From: Frateuria hangzhouensis
GTDB taxonomy: Bacteria > Pseudomonadota > Gammaproteobacteria > Xanthomonadales > Rhodanobacteraceae
Assembly (NCBI RefSeq): GCF_026410505.1
Contig: NZ_JAPMIU010000010.1
Span: forward strand, 62,001 to 126,000
Direction: 5' to 3'
Length of the DNA: 64,000 nucleotides
The position numbers and the translations under genes were made by a program. Each line of letters starts with the position of its first letter. The first letter of the stretch is position 1. The notes below the pieces were generated by a model that did no database searches, was not told the origin of the DNA, and saw only the letters and a program-made list of their open reading frames with translations. Below, piece by piece: positions 8,163-16,201 of the stretch.

Positions 8163-8168
8163 TATGAT
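8163..8168 (+). promoter_or_regulatory. Candidate -10 for the DUF3185-like gene
   Basis: TATGAT lies 30 nt before the ATG, leaving room for the GAGGAG ribosome-binding site at about 8185. No -35 at ideal spacing is apparent. Confidence 0.35.
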
Positions 8169-8198
8169 CGGGACGCAACACCACCGAGGAGACGGCTC

Positions 8199-8417
8199 AT
8201 GCGTGCAGGACTCATCATCGTAGGCATCATCCTGTTGGTCGCCGGCATCTGGGTGACCGTGGGCAACGGCAGCTACAAGCAGACCGATACCGTGGCGCAA
8301 CTGGGTCCCGCGAAGATTGAGGCGACGCACGAGAAAGCCGTGCCGCAGTGGCTGGGCATCGCCGGCATCGTGGTCGGCGGCCTGCTGGTGATCGGCGGCG
8401 TCGTGAAGAAAGGTTGA
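8199..8417 (+). CDS. Small two-TM membrane protein, DUF3185-like
   Basis: 72 aa. Two hydrophobic helices (about 3-22 and 48-68, Gly/Val/Ile-rich) flank a polar loop of ~25 residues. This matches the small DUF3185 inner-membrane family, whose function is unknown. The ATG follows a clear GAGGAG ribosome-binding site and the gene starts 60 nt after the small-RNA terminator. It probably forms its own transcript upstream of uvrD. Confidence 0.7.
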   Translation: MRAGLIIVGIILLVAGIWVTVGNGSYKQTDTVAQLGPAKIEATHEKAVPQWLGIAGIVVGGLLVIGGVVKKG

Positions 8418-8452
8418 ACCCGGCCGCGCCGCGTCCGCGCGGCGCGGCGCGG

Positions 8453-8472
8453 TTGACAGGCACCGCTACAAT
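8453..8472 (+). promoter_or_regulatory. Putative uvrD promoter elements
   Basis: TACAAT at 8467-8472 ends 6 nt before the uvrD ATG and no Shine-Dalgarno sequence is present, suggesting a leaderless mRNA. A perfect TTGACA lies at 8453-8458 but only 8 nt away, too close for a normal sigma-70 -35. The same odd spacing recurs before folE. Confidence 0.45.
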
Positions 8473-8478
8473 CGGTGA

Positions 8479-10764
8479 ATGGATGTTTCGTACCTGATCG
8501 ACTCGCTCAACGACGCGCAGCGCGAAGCCGTCTGCGCGCCGCCCGGCCACTACCTGGTGCTGGCCGGCGCCGGTTCCGGCAAGACCCGCGTACTGACCCA
8601 CCGCATCGGCTGGCTGACCCAGGTCGAGCACGTGCCGCCGTGGGCGATCCTGGCGGTCACCTTCACCAACAAGGCCGCCGGCGAGATGCGCGCGCGGCTG
8701 GACCAGCTGGTTCCCGGCGGCACCACCGGCCTCACCGTCGGCACCTTCCACGGCATCGCCCACCGCCTGCTGCGCCGGCACTGGCGCGAGGCCGGCCTGC
8801 CGGAGGGCTTCCAGATCCTGGACTCCGATGACCAACAGCGGCTGGTCAAGCGCGTGGTGGCCGGGCTGGGGCTGGACGAGTCGCGCTTCCCACCGCGCCA
8901 GGCCACCTGGCAGATCAACGGCTGGAAGGACGAGGGCAAGCGCCCGGACGCCATCGAGCACGGCAACCACCCGGTCACCCGCACGCTGGTGCAGATCTAC
9001 CAGGCGTACGAGGAGGCCTGCCGCCGCGCCGGCCTGGTCGACTTCGCCGAACTGCTGCTGCGCGCGCACGAACTGTGGCTGAAGAACCCGGCCGTGCTGG
9101 AGCATTACCAGCAGCGCTGGCGGCACCTGCTGATCGACGAGTTCCAGGACACCAACGCGCTGCAGTACGCCTGGATCCGCGTACTCGCCGGCAACGTCGG
9201 CAAGGTGTTCGCCGTCGGCGACGACGACCAGTCGATCTACGGCTGGCGCGGCGCCAAGGTGGAGAACATGCAGCAGTTCCTGCGCGACTTCCCCGGCGCG
9301 CGCACGATCAAGCTGGAGCAGAACTACCGCTCCACCGCGACCATCCTCAAAGCCGCCAACAGCGTGATCGCACGCAACGGCGGCCGGCTGGGCAAGCAAC
9401 TGTGGACCGCGGGCGAGGACGGTGAGCGCATCGCGCTGTACGCCGCCTACAACGAGCAGGACGAGGCGCGCTTCGTGATCGAGCGCATCCGCGAATACGT
9501 CAACGAGCACGGCAACGCGAAGGACTGCGCGATCCTCTACCGCTCCAACGCCCAGTCGCGCAACTTCGAGGAACAGCTCAGCCAGCGCAGCATCCCCTAC
9601 CGCGTCTACGGCGGCCTGCGCTTCTTCGATCGCGCCGAGATCAAGGACGCGCTGGCCTACCTGCGCCTGACCGCCAACCGGCATGACGACGCCGCCTTCG
9701 AGCGCGCGGTGAACACCCCGCCGCGCGGCATCGGCGACCGCACGCTGGATGTATTGCGCCGGCGCGCGCGCACCGAAAACACGTCGATGTGGGAGGCTGC
9801 ACTGGGCGAACTCGCCGATGGCCGCGAACTGGCCGGCCGCGCCAAGAATGCCGTCAAAGCCTTCCTGACGCTGATCGACCAGATGGCCCGCGACTTTCAA
9901 ACCCTCTCCCCCCGGGAGAACGGTTGGGGTGAGGGTGCGGGTACGCCGGGTGCTCCTGCTCCGACCGAAGCCTCACCCCCGGTCCCTCTCCCGGACGGAG
10001 AGGGGAGCCCAAACCTCACCATCGCCGAACAGGTCGACCACGCCATCAGCCACACCGGCCTGCGCGACCACTACGAAAAGGACAGCCGCGGCAACGGTGA
10101 GGCGCGCGTGGAGAACCTGGACGAGCTGGTCAACGTCGCCAGCCGCTTCGCCATGACCCCGGACGACGTCGAAGCCGGCCTCACGGAACTCTCCGCCTTC
10201 CTCTCCCACGCCGCGCTCGAGGCCGGCGAGGGCCAGGGCGAGGCGTGGGACGACTGCGTGCAACTGATGACGCTGCATTCGGCCAAGGGCCTGGAGTTCC
10301 CGCTGGTGTTCCTGGTCGGGATGGAGGAAGGCCTGTTTCCCAGCCAGCGCTCGACCGAAGACGAAAGCCGGCTGGAAGAAGAACGCCGCCTGGCCTACGT
10401 CGGCATCACCCGCGCGCGCGAGCGGCTGGTCGTCACCCACGCCGAATCGCGCCGCATGCACGGCACCGAGATGCTCGCCCGCCCCTCGCGTTTCCTCGCC
10501 GAAATGCCGCCCAGCCTGGTCGACGAGGTACGCCCGCGCGTGCAGGTCAGCCGTCCGGCCTACGCCGGCCGCTACACCGACACGTCCTCGCTCGAGGAAA
10601 CCCTGCCGGTCAAACTCGGCCAACGCGTCAGTCACCCGAGCTTCGGCGAGGGCGTAGTGACCAGCGCCGAGGGCAGCGGCGCGCATACGCGCCTGCAAGT
10701 GAACTTCGAAGGCGCCGGCAGCAAGTGGCTGGTAGCGGCCTACGCCAACCTCACTCCGCTGTAA
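8479..10764 (+). CDS. uvrD: DNA helicase II (UvrD)
   Basis: 761 aa, superfamily 1A helicase. The N-terminus MDVSYLIDSLNDAQREAV matches the family start. Motifs seen: Walker A AGAGSGKTRV (K35), motif II IDEFQDTN, QNYRS, and motif VI AYVGITRARERL. The C-terminal tail ends in a Tudor-like segment (GQRVSHPSFGEGVV). It unwinds DNA in mismatch and nucleotide-excision repair. Residues about 475-511 (nt 9901-10010) are a Pro/Gly-rich insert in domain 2B encoded by a palindromic repeat element; without it the length would be ~724 aa, the usual family size. The reading frame is kept through the insert. Confidence 0.97.
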   Translation: MDVSYLIDSLNDAQREAVCAPPGHYLVLAGAGSGKTRVLTHRIGWLTQVEHVPPWAILAVTFTNKAAGEMRARLDQLVPGGTTGLTVGTFHGIAHRLLRRHWREAGLPEGFQILDSDDQQRLVKRVVAGLGLDESRFPPRQATWQINGWKDEGKRPDAIEHGNHPVTRTLVQIYQAYEEACRRAGLVDFAELLLRAHELWLKNPAVLEHYQQRWRHLLIDEFQDTNALQYAWIRVLAGNVGKVFAVGDDDQSIYGWRGAKVENMQQFLRDFPGARTIKLEQNYRSTATILKAANSVIARNGGRLGKQLWTAGEDGERIALYAAYNEQDEARFVIERIREYVNEHGNAKDCAILYRSNAQSRNFEEQLSQRSIPYRVYGGLRFFDRAEIKDALAYLRLTANRHDDAAFERAVNTPPRGIGDRTLDVLRRRARTENTSMWEAALGELADGRELAGRAKNAVKAFLTLIDQMARDFQTLSPRENGWGEGAGTPGAPAPTEASPPVPLPDGEGSPNLTIAEQVDHAISHTGLRDHYEKDSRGNGEARVENLDELVNVASRFAMTPDDVEAGLTELSAFLSHAALEAGEGQGEAWDDCVQLMTLHSAKGLEFPLVFLVGMEEGLFPSQRSTEDESRLEEERRLAYVGITRARERLVVTHAESRRMHGTEMLARPSRFLAEMPPSLVDEVRPRVQVSRPAYAGRYTDTSSLEETLPVKLGQRVSHPSFGEGVVTSAEGSGAHTRLQVNFEGAGSKWLVAAYANLTPL
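9901..10010. repeat. Family-3 palindromic repeat inside uvrD
   Basis: CCCTCTCCCCCCGGGAGAA..GGGGTGAGGG at 9902-9935 and an inverted partner CCTCACCCCCGGTCCCTCTC..GGAGAGGGGAG at 9971-10008 form an inverted pair. It is read in frame by uvrD and adds about 37 residues. The same element occurs between genes at 7771, 21339, 42372, 53321 and 60081. Confidence 0.85.
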
Positions 10765-10812
10765 TCATCCGGGCGAACTTACTATTCCTCATCAAACCGA
10801 AGGAGCCACGCG

Positions 10813-11319
10813 ATGAGAAAGACAAGCGCTTCCACATTGACCATCGGCGCGGCTTTCGCCGTGTTCTCCGTGGCGTTCGGCTTTTCGGGCATCGCGCACG
10901 GGCAGGAACGTGGCTTCCAGGCACTCAACCCTGCCGCTCTTCCCCCGGCCCATGGGTACTCGCACATCGTCATCGCGCCGGTTGGACGACTTGTCACCCT
11001 GTCGGGACAAGTCTCGATGGACAGCAAAGGCGAGATCGTCGGCAAAGGCGACTTCAAGGCCCAATGCGACCAGGTATTCAGGAACATCCGTGAGGCATTG
11101 CAAGCCGTCGGCCTGACCTTTGGAAACGTCACGCGCACGGACATGTTCGTGACCGATCTGGGCCACCTTTCGGATCTGCGGGAATGCCGCACCCGCTATC
11201 TGCCTGCCAGGAACCCGCCAGCGGCCAACCTGGTCAAGGTCGATTCCTTGTTCCGCCCGGAATTGATGCTGGAGATATCGGTGCAGGCGGTCATACCGCA
11301 GCGCACCGAACCGCGATAG
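10813..11319 (+). CDS. Exported RidA-family (YjgF/UK114) protein
   Basis: 168 aa. A signal peptide (about 1-30, hydrophobic core ending SGIAHG) precedes a RidA fold of ~120 residues. The RidA signature Arg is kept in LPARNPPAANLVKV, and LMLEISVQAVIP is the usual C-terminal strand. RidA proteins deaminate reactive enamines/imines, but those are cytosolic; this predicted periplasmic relative may have another substrate. A GGAG ribosome-binding site lies upstream. It is the next gene after uvrD, with 48 nt between them. Confidence 0.85.
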   Translation: MRKTSASTLTIGAAFAVFSVAFGFSGIAHGQERGFQALNPAALPPAHGYSHIVIAPVGRLVTLSGQVSMDSKGEIVGKGDFKAQCDQVFRNIREALQAVGLTFGNVTRTDMFVTDLGHLSDLRECRTRYLPARNPPAANLVKVDSLFRPELMLEISVQAVIPQRTEPR

Positions 11320-11423
11320 CACCAACCGCCGGGCCAACGGCGCATCGCCTTGTTCGGTCGCTGCACGGATCTGCTTGACTCCGTCGGTTTCCAGCCCGCT
11401 CGTTCGCACTTGGGGAGGTCGAA

Positions 11424-11846
11424 ATGAACACGTCACCCGTCTGGTTCAAGGTTGTCGCCGTGGTCGCGCTGCTATGGAACCTGCTCGGCTGCCTGGCCTT
11501 CGTCTCGGACCTTCGGCTCTCCGCGGAAGACCTGGCCAGGCTGCCGGCATCCCAGCAAGCCCTTTACGCCGCGCGGCCGGCCTGGGCCGTCGCGGCAACC
11601 GGACTTGCGGTCCTTGGCGGGGTGCTCGGTTGCATCGGCCTGCTTTTGCGCAGGAAGTGGGCGTGGGTCATCCTGGCCCTGTCGCTGATCGGCATCGTGA
11701 TCCAGGACTTCGGCCTTTTCGTGCTGGTGGACGGCGCTCGTCTGGCCGGGCCCGTGGCGCTCGTCATGCAGACGATCGTCCTGCTGGTCGGCATCGGACT
11801 TGTCATCCTCGCTCGCAAGGGCATCGCACGCGGCTGGCTGGTTTAG
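11424..11846 (+). CDS. Four-TM membrane protein of unknown function
   Basis: 140 aa with four hydrophobic helices (about 7-28, 52-75, 79-101, 109-130), separated by short charged loops (LRRKWAW, ARKGIARG). I recognise no family with confidence. A GGAGG ribosome-binding site precedes the ATG. It lies 104 nt downstream of the RidA gene on the same strand. Confidence 0.7.
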   Translation: MNTSPVWFKVVAVVALLWNLLGCLAFVSDLRLSAEDLARLPASQQALYAARPAWAVAATGLAVLGGVLGCIGLLLRRKWAWVILALSLIGIVIQDFGLFVLVDGARLAGPVALVMQTIVLLVGIGLVILARKGIARGWLV

Positions 11847-12052
11847 CCCAGCTGCAAACCAGGCCAATGCAGACCACGGCTTGACCCTCGCGCTGTCCGC
11901 ACCGACGATCGATCGCATCGTCGGACCTGTTCGCCCTGCCGTCTTGTTGCCCCTGAGCCAGGATCGTCGGCCGAGAGCCTGTCACCGTGCTCGGAACGCA
12001 TTTCGCAACCGGTGCGGCGCGGCCTGGCGCCCGACCACTACGGACATCGCCC

Positions 12053-12604
12053 ATGCATGAGACAACCGCAACGTACCGGTTCGAGGCCTTGCTGCATCGC
12101 CCGGCCAAGCCCGGCAAGGATGGCGGCTGGAGCTTTCTGGTCCTGCCCAAGGCCGCCAGCGATATCCTGCCGCGACGCGGCAGGACGACGATCGACGCCA
12201 GCATCAACGGCCACCCTTTCCAGGCCACGCTCGAGCCGGACGGCCAGTTGAGCCACTGGCTCAAGGTGGACGAAGCGCTTCGCGAAGCCGCCGGTGCGCA
12301 GGTGGGCGAGAGGGTGACGCTGGAGATCGCGCCCGTGGCGCAGGAGCCGGAGCCGAAACTGCCGGCCGACCTGCACGACGCCCTCGCTGCCGCTCCGGAG
12401 GCCAGGGCGGTGTGGGAGGACACCACCACCATCGCCCGCCTGGACTGGATCCACTGGGTCGAATCGGCCAAACAGGCCAAGACCCGCCAGAGCCGCGTCG
12501 ATAACGCATGCGACATGCTGGCTTCCGGAAAGCGGCGGGTTTGCTGTTTCGACCAGTCCGGCTACTACAGCAAGAGTTTCCGGGCGCCCGAGGCGGCGGA
12601 GTAG
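12053..12604 (+). CDS. YdeI/DUF1905-type protein
   Basis: 183 aa. The N-terminal half (about 5-95) matches DUF1905, a small beta-rich domain (YRFEALLHRP..WSFLVLPK). The C-terminal half (about 100-165) resembles the bacteriocin-protection YdeI/OmpD-associated domain (LPADLHDALAAAPEARAVWEDTT..RLDWIHWVESAKQAKTR..R). The molecular role is unknown. The internal ATG at 12053 is chosen because the domain starts there; an upstream in-frame ATG at 11987 adds 22 residues with no conservation signal. Confidence 0.75.
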   Translation: MHETTATYRFEALLHRPAKPGKDGGWSFLVLPKAASDILPRRGRTTIDASINGHPFQATLEPDGQLSHWLKVDEALREAAGAQVGERVTLEIAPVAQEPEPKLPADLHDALAAAPEARAVWEDTTTIARLDWIHWVESAKQAKTRQSRVDNACDMLASGKRRVCCFDQSGYYSKSFRAPEAAE

Positions 12605-12666
12605 GACGGCATCGGGCGCTGGCGCGCCGGGTGGGCGGGCGTTCCAGCGTGGGGCGGCGGGGACAG

Positions 12667-12696
12667 GAGCATCGCCCACAAGTGGGCTCCTGCAGG
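12667..12696. repeat. Family-2 palindrome, single copy
   Basis: GAGCATCGCCCACAAGTGGGCTCC with flanking CTGCAGG: a hairpin of the GTAGGAGCCCAC..GTGGGCGATGC family between the convergent YdeI-like and SLC13 genes. Confidence 0.75.
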
Positions 12697-12716
12697 GGCG
12701 GTGGCTGGCGGCGACG

Positions 12717-14519
12717 TCACTCCGCGGGCCAGATCAGTGGCGCCAGCCACGCCAGCGCCAGGCCCAGGATCAGGGTCAACGGCGTGCCGACGCGCACGAA
12801 GTCGACGAAGCGGTAGTTGCCGGGCTCGTACACCAGCAGGTTGCCGTGGTGCCCGATCGGAGTAAGAAACGCGGCCACCGCGCCCATGGCGACGCTGAAG
12901 ACCATGGCCGGCGCGGACAGATGCAGCAGCGCGGCCATGCCCAGCGCAATGGGACCGAGCAGGATCGTGGTGGCGGTGTCGGACAGTATCTGGGTGAACA
13001 CCGCGGCGGTCAGGAACATCGCCAGCAGCACCCAGGTCGGCGACCAGCCGGACACCACGCCGGAAAGCCACCCGGCGAACAATGTCGCGGTGCCGGTCTG
13101 TTCCATCGCCAGGCCCAGCGGAATGGCACCGGCGATGAACACGAAGATGCGTATTTCCATCGACGCGTAGGCCTGCTTCAGCGTCAGGCAGCCGCTTGCC
13201 ACCATCGCCGCCGCCCCGGCCATGAACGATATCGTCACCGGCAGCAGGCCCGATGCCGCGCCCACGACGCTCAGCCCCATGATCATCGCGGCCAGCCAGC
13301 CGCGGCCACGACGGGCGCGCACGCTGCGCGAGAACGGCACCAGCAGCAGGAACGACGGCTCGTGCGCGAGCTGGTCCAGCGCGTCACGGTTGCCCCAGAG
13401 CACGACCAGGTCGCCGCCTTTGAGCTGGATCTTGGACAGTTCCTTGCGAATGAAACCGTGCTTGCGCCACAGGCCGACCACCACCACGCCGTAGCGGCGC
13501 AGGAAGTCCACGGTACCGATGGTCCGCCCGACCAGTTCCGAATCCGGCGCGACGACGGCTTGCAACAGGCGCTCGTCGTCCTCCCGGCCTTCGCGCGCAT
13601 CGTCCTTGATCTCCTCGCCGTATTGCACGACCGCGCTCAAGGCCAGGCCCTGCTGGTTCCGCAGCTCGGCCAGTTCGTCCGGGCTGGCCCGCACCAGCAG
13701 CAGGTCGCCAACGCCCAACTGCTTGCGCCGCCACGGCCGCCGGCGGGAGTCGCCGTGGCGCAGCCAGTCCACCACCTGGAAACGGCCGGCGTGCTCTTCG
13801 CTGAACGCCTGCATGGTCTTGCCGGCGTGAGGCGAGTCCGCCAGCACCACCAGCTCGGTGTAGTAGCGCTCGAGGCGGAAGCGGTCTTCGATGCCGGCCT
13901 TGCCCGCGCGGCTGGGCAGCAGCCAGCGCCCGAACAGCAGCACGTAGGCGGTGCCGATCAGGCTGAGCACGATGCCGGCTGGGGCGATCGAGAAGATGCC
14001 GATGTCGTGGGCGCCGCCGCGCTCCAGCAGATCGCGCGCGACCAGGAAGGCCGGCGCGGCGATCACCGTCACGGTGGTGCCCAGCGACGCGGCGAAGGCC
14101 ATCGGCATCATCAGCCGCGAGGCCGGCAGGTTGTGCGAGCGATTGAGCTCCAGGATCACGGGCAGCATCATCGCCGTCACCATCAGGTGGTGGCTGAAGG
14201 CGGCCATCAGCGCCACGCAGGGCATGATCACCAGCACCGCCCGCCAGACGCTCGCGCCGGCCATGCGGCCGATCCAGGAACCCAGCCGCGCGGTCAGGCC
14301 GGTCTGGGCCAGCCCCGCCGACAGCACGAACATCGCCGCCAGCAGGATCGCCGGATCGCTGGAGAACCCGGACAACGCCTCGGCCGGCTTCAGCACGCCG
14401 CTGGCGGCCAGCGCCACCACGATCAGCACGCCGGTCAGGTCGATGCGCACCCACTCGGTCACCAGCAGGACCAGTGCCCCCACCAGGATGACCAGAAACA
14501 GGATCTGTTGGAGTTCCAT
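12717..14519 (-). CDS. SLC13-family permease with TrkA_C domains
   Basis: 600 aa. The N-terminal ~200 residues hold about six TM segments of an ArsB/NhaD or CitMHS-type transporter. The middle (~210-370) is a soluble part with two RCK_C/TrkA-C-like domains (RFRLERYYTELVVLADSPHAG; DSELVGRTIGTVDFLRRYGVVVVG). A second membrane half follows (~385-600). Such proteins take up dicarboxylates or sulfate coupled to Na+. The substrate is not deducible, though the RCK_C insert suggests ligand gating. Confidence 0.88.
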   Translation of the reverse strand: MELQQILFLVILVGALVLLVTEWVRIDLTGVLIVVALAASGVLKPAEALSGFSSDPAILLAAMFVLSAGLAQTGLTARLGSWIGRMAGASVWRAVLVIMPCVALMAAFSHHLMVTAMMLPVILELNRSHNLPASRLMMPMAFAASLGTTVTVIAAPAFLVARDLLERGGAHDIGIFSIAPAGIVLSLIGTAYVLLFGRWLLPSRAGKAGIEDRFRLERYYTELVVLADSPHAGKTMQAFSEEHAGRFQVVDWLRHGDSRRRPWRRKQLGVGDLLLVRASPDELAELRNQQGLALSAVVQYGEEIKDDAREGREDDERLLQAVVAPDSELVGRTIGTVDFLRRYGVVVVGLWRKHGFIRKELSKIQLKGGDLVVLWGNRDALDQLAHEPSFLLLVPFSRSVRARRGRGWLAAMIMGLSVVGAASGLLPVTISFMAGAAAMVASGCLTLKQAYASMEIRIFVFIAGAIPLGLAMEQTGTATLFAGWLSGVVSGWSPTWVLLAMFLTAAVFTQILSDTATTILLGPIALGMAALLHLSAPAMVFSVAMGAVAAFLTPIGHHGNLLVYEPGNYRFVDFVRVGTPLTLILGLALAWLAPLIWPAE

Positions 14520-14702
14520 GTTTCGGACATACTCCCGACGTTCGCGGCCGTATCGTGACGGTCGCCGGTAACGCGCGCGGGTGCGCGCGGGCTGGATGGC
14601 GCCTGATTACCTGCGCTCTGGTGGATCTTGAGTGAGGACCGGGCCGCGGGTGCGTTGCGGGCAGGTTCCACAGTCATGGTCCCCGGGCGGTCGGAGGTTT
14701 GC

Positions 14703-15221
14703 TTGCCTACGTTGAGAACGGCCGACCGCGGCGACGCCACGCGACTTTCAGCGTTCGCCGAACACACCTTCCGGGACACCTTCGGCGCCACCAACGCGCC
14801 CGAAGACATGGCGGATCATTGCCGCACCAGCTACGGCCCGGACATCCAGGCAAGGGAGATCGCCGACCCGGCCCGGCTTACCCTGCTGTGCGAAGAGAAA
14901 AGCCGCCTGGTGGGGTTTGCCCAGCTTCGCTGGGAGGACGCGCCGGCTTGCGTGGCGGCCCGTGCGCCCGGCGAGATCCAGCGCCTGTACGTGGTCACCG
15001 ACCGGCACGGCCAGGGCGTTGCGCGACAACTCATGGACGCCTGCCTCGCGGCAATGCGGGTGCGCGGCTCGGACGTGGCCTGGCTGGGCGTGTGGGAGCA
15101 CAACCCGCGGGCGATCGCGTTCTATCGCAAATGCGGATTCGTCGAAGTCGGCGACCACGTCTTTCCCCTGGGTAGCGATCCCCAGCGGGATGTCGTGATG
15201 GTCCGGCCCGTCGTCGGCTAG
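14703..15221 (+). CDS. GNAT-family N-acetyltransferase
   Basis: 172 aa from a TTG codon at 14703, chosen because GGAGG lies 5 nt upstream and the fold begins there (LRTADRGDATRL). An in-frame ATG further upstream would add about 17 non-conserved residues. The GNAT motif A is visible as RLYVVTDRHGQGVARQLMDA (acetyl-CoA pyrophosphate loop), and motif B as NPRAIAFYRKCGFVEVG. It probably acetylates an amine on a small molecule or protein N-terminus; the substrate is unknown. Confidence 0.85.
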   Translation: MPTLRTADRGDATRLSAFAEHTFRDTFGATNAPEDMADHCRTSYGPDIQAREIADPARLTLLCEEKSRLVGFAQLRWEDAPACVAARAPGEIQRLYVVTDRHGQGVARQLMDACLAAMRVRGSDVAWLGVWEHNPRAIAFYRKCGFVEVGDHVFPLGSDPQRDVVMVRPVVG

Positions 15222-15243
15222 CCCCCACCAGCGGGTCTGGGAC

Positions 15244-15309
15244 CTGCAGGGGCCCATTGGTGGGCGATGCTTTTCCGGCCGCCGGACTGCCCACCAGTAG
15301 GCCCCTGCA
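15244..15309. repeat. Family-2 palindrome pair
   Basis: GCAGGGGCCCATTGGTGGGC-GATGC and its inverted partner GCCCACCAGTAGGCCCCTGCA are separated by ~20 nt, between convergent GNAT and MddA-like genes. It could serve as a bidirectional terminator or processing structure. Confidence 0.8.
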
Positions 15310-15334
15310 AGCAGAGCGTGACAGCCCGGCAGGA

Positions 15335-16141
15335 TCACCGATGCAGACGTGGCTCCGTTCCCGCGGCATGCCCCAACGGGCACGCCGTCGGCGCGTTGTG
15401 CCGGCCACGCGCCGCGCGCCACGGCAACAGCATCGGCACGTCGCGCTGGTAGCTGCGGTAGGTGTCGCCGAACTGGGCGACCAGGTCGCGCTCCTCGAGA
15501 AACTTGACCGCGACCAGGATGTAGCCGGTTGTCATCACGGCGAACAGCAGGTGGCCCTGGCTCATGTCCGGGGTGGACCAGAACGCGATCAGGAATCCCA
15601 GCATCAGCGGGTGCCGCACCAGGCGGTAGAAAGCGCGCGTGACAAACGGCGTGTCGCACCCGGCGCGGCGGTGGTGGGCGTAGTACCAGACCTGGCGCAG
15701 GCCGAACAGGTCGAAATGGTTGATCAGGAAGGTGCTCGAAAGCACCAGCAGCCATCCAGCTGCGGCCAGTGCGTAGAGCACCCAGCGGGCGATCTCATGA
15801 TCCACCTGCCAGACCGTCGCAGGCAGCGCGCGCCACTGCCAGAACAGCAGGATCAGCGCCAGGCTGCTCAGAAGAACGTAGGTGCTGCGCTCGACCGGTG
15901 CGGGGACGTACCGGGTCCACCAGCGCTTGAACGCCGGCCGGGCCATGCCGCTGTGCTGCACGGCGAAGAGTCCCAGCAACAGCAGATCGATCGCCAGCGT
16001 GGCGGCCGGTGGCGCCGTCGTGCCGGTATCGATGGTGCGGGGGACGGCGAAGCCGCTGACGAAACCGATGGCGTAGAGGAACGTGAGCAGGAAGAGACCG
16101 TAGGCGACGGCGCCGTAGAGGATGGCGAGCGGGCGGGACAT
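15335..16141 (-). CDS. mddA: MddA-like methanethiol S-methyltransferase
   Basis: 268 aa, six to seven hydrophobic segments, isoprenylcysteine-methyltransferase/NnrU-like. The C-terminal cofactor region (YRLVRHPLMLGFLIAFWSTP..FLEERDLVAQFGDTYRSYQ) carries the RHPxxxG and EExxL..FGxxYxxY motifs of membrane SAM methyltransferases. The MddA group converts methanethiol to dimethyl sulfide. The assignment to MddA rather than a general NnrU-like methyltransferase rests on overall resemblance and is moderate. It follows the di-heme cytochrome gene by 60 nt on the same strand. Confidence 0.75.
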   Translation of the reverse strand: MSRPLAILYGAVAYGLFLLTFLYAIGFVSGFAVPRTIDTGTTAPPAATLAIDLLLLGLFAVQHSGMARPAFKRWWTRYVPAPVERSTYVLLSSLALILLFWQWRALPATVWQVDHEIARWVLYALAAAGWLLVLSSTFLINHFDLFGLRQVWYYAHHRRAGCDTPFVTRAFYRLVRHPLMLGFLIAFWSTPDMSQGHLLFAVMTTGYILVAVKFLEERDLVAQFGDTYRSYQRDVPMLLPWRAARGRHNAPTACPLGHAAGTEPRLHR

Positions 16142-16201
16142 GGTGGCGACCTCGTGTGGAGGGTGATGGGGTTTCGCAGTGGGTCGGGGTTCGACGGGCC
16201 T

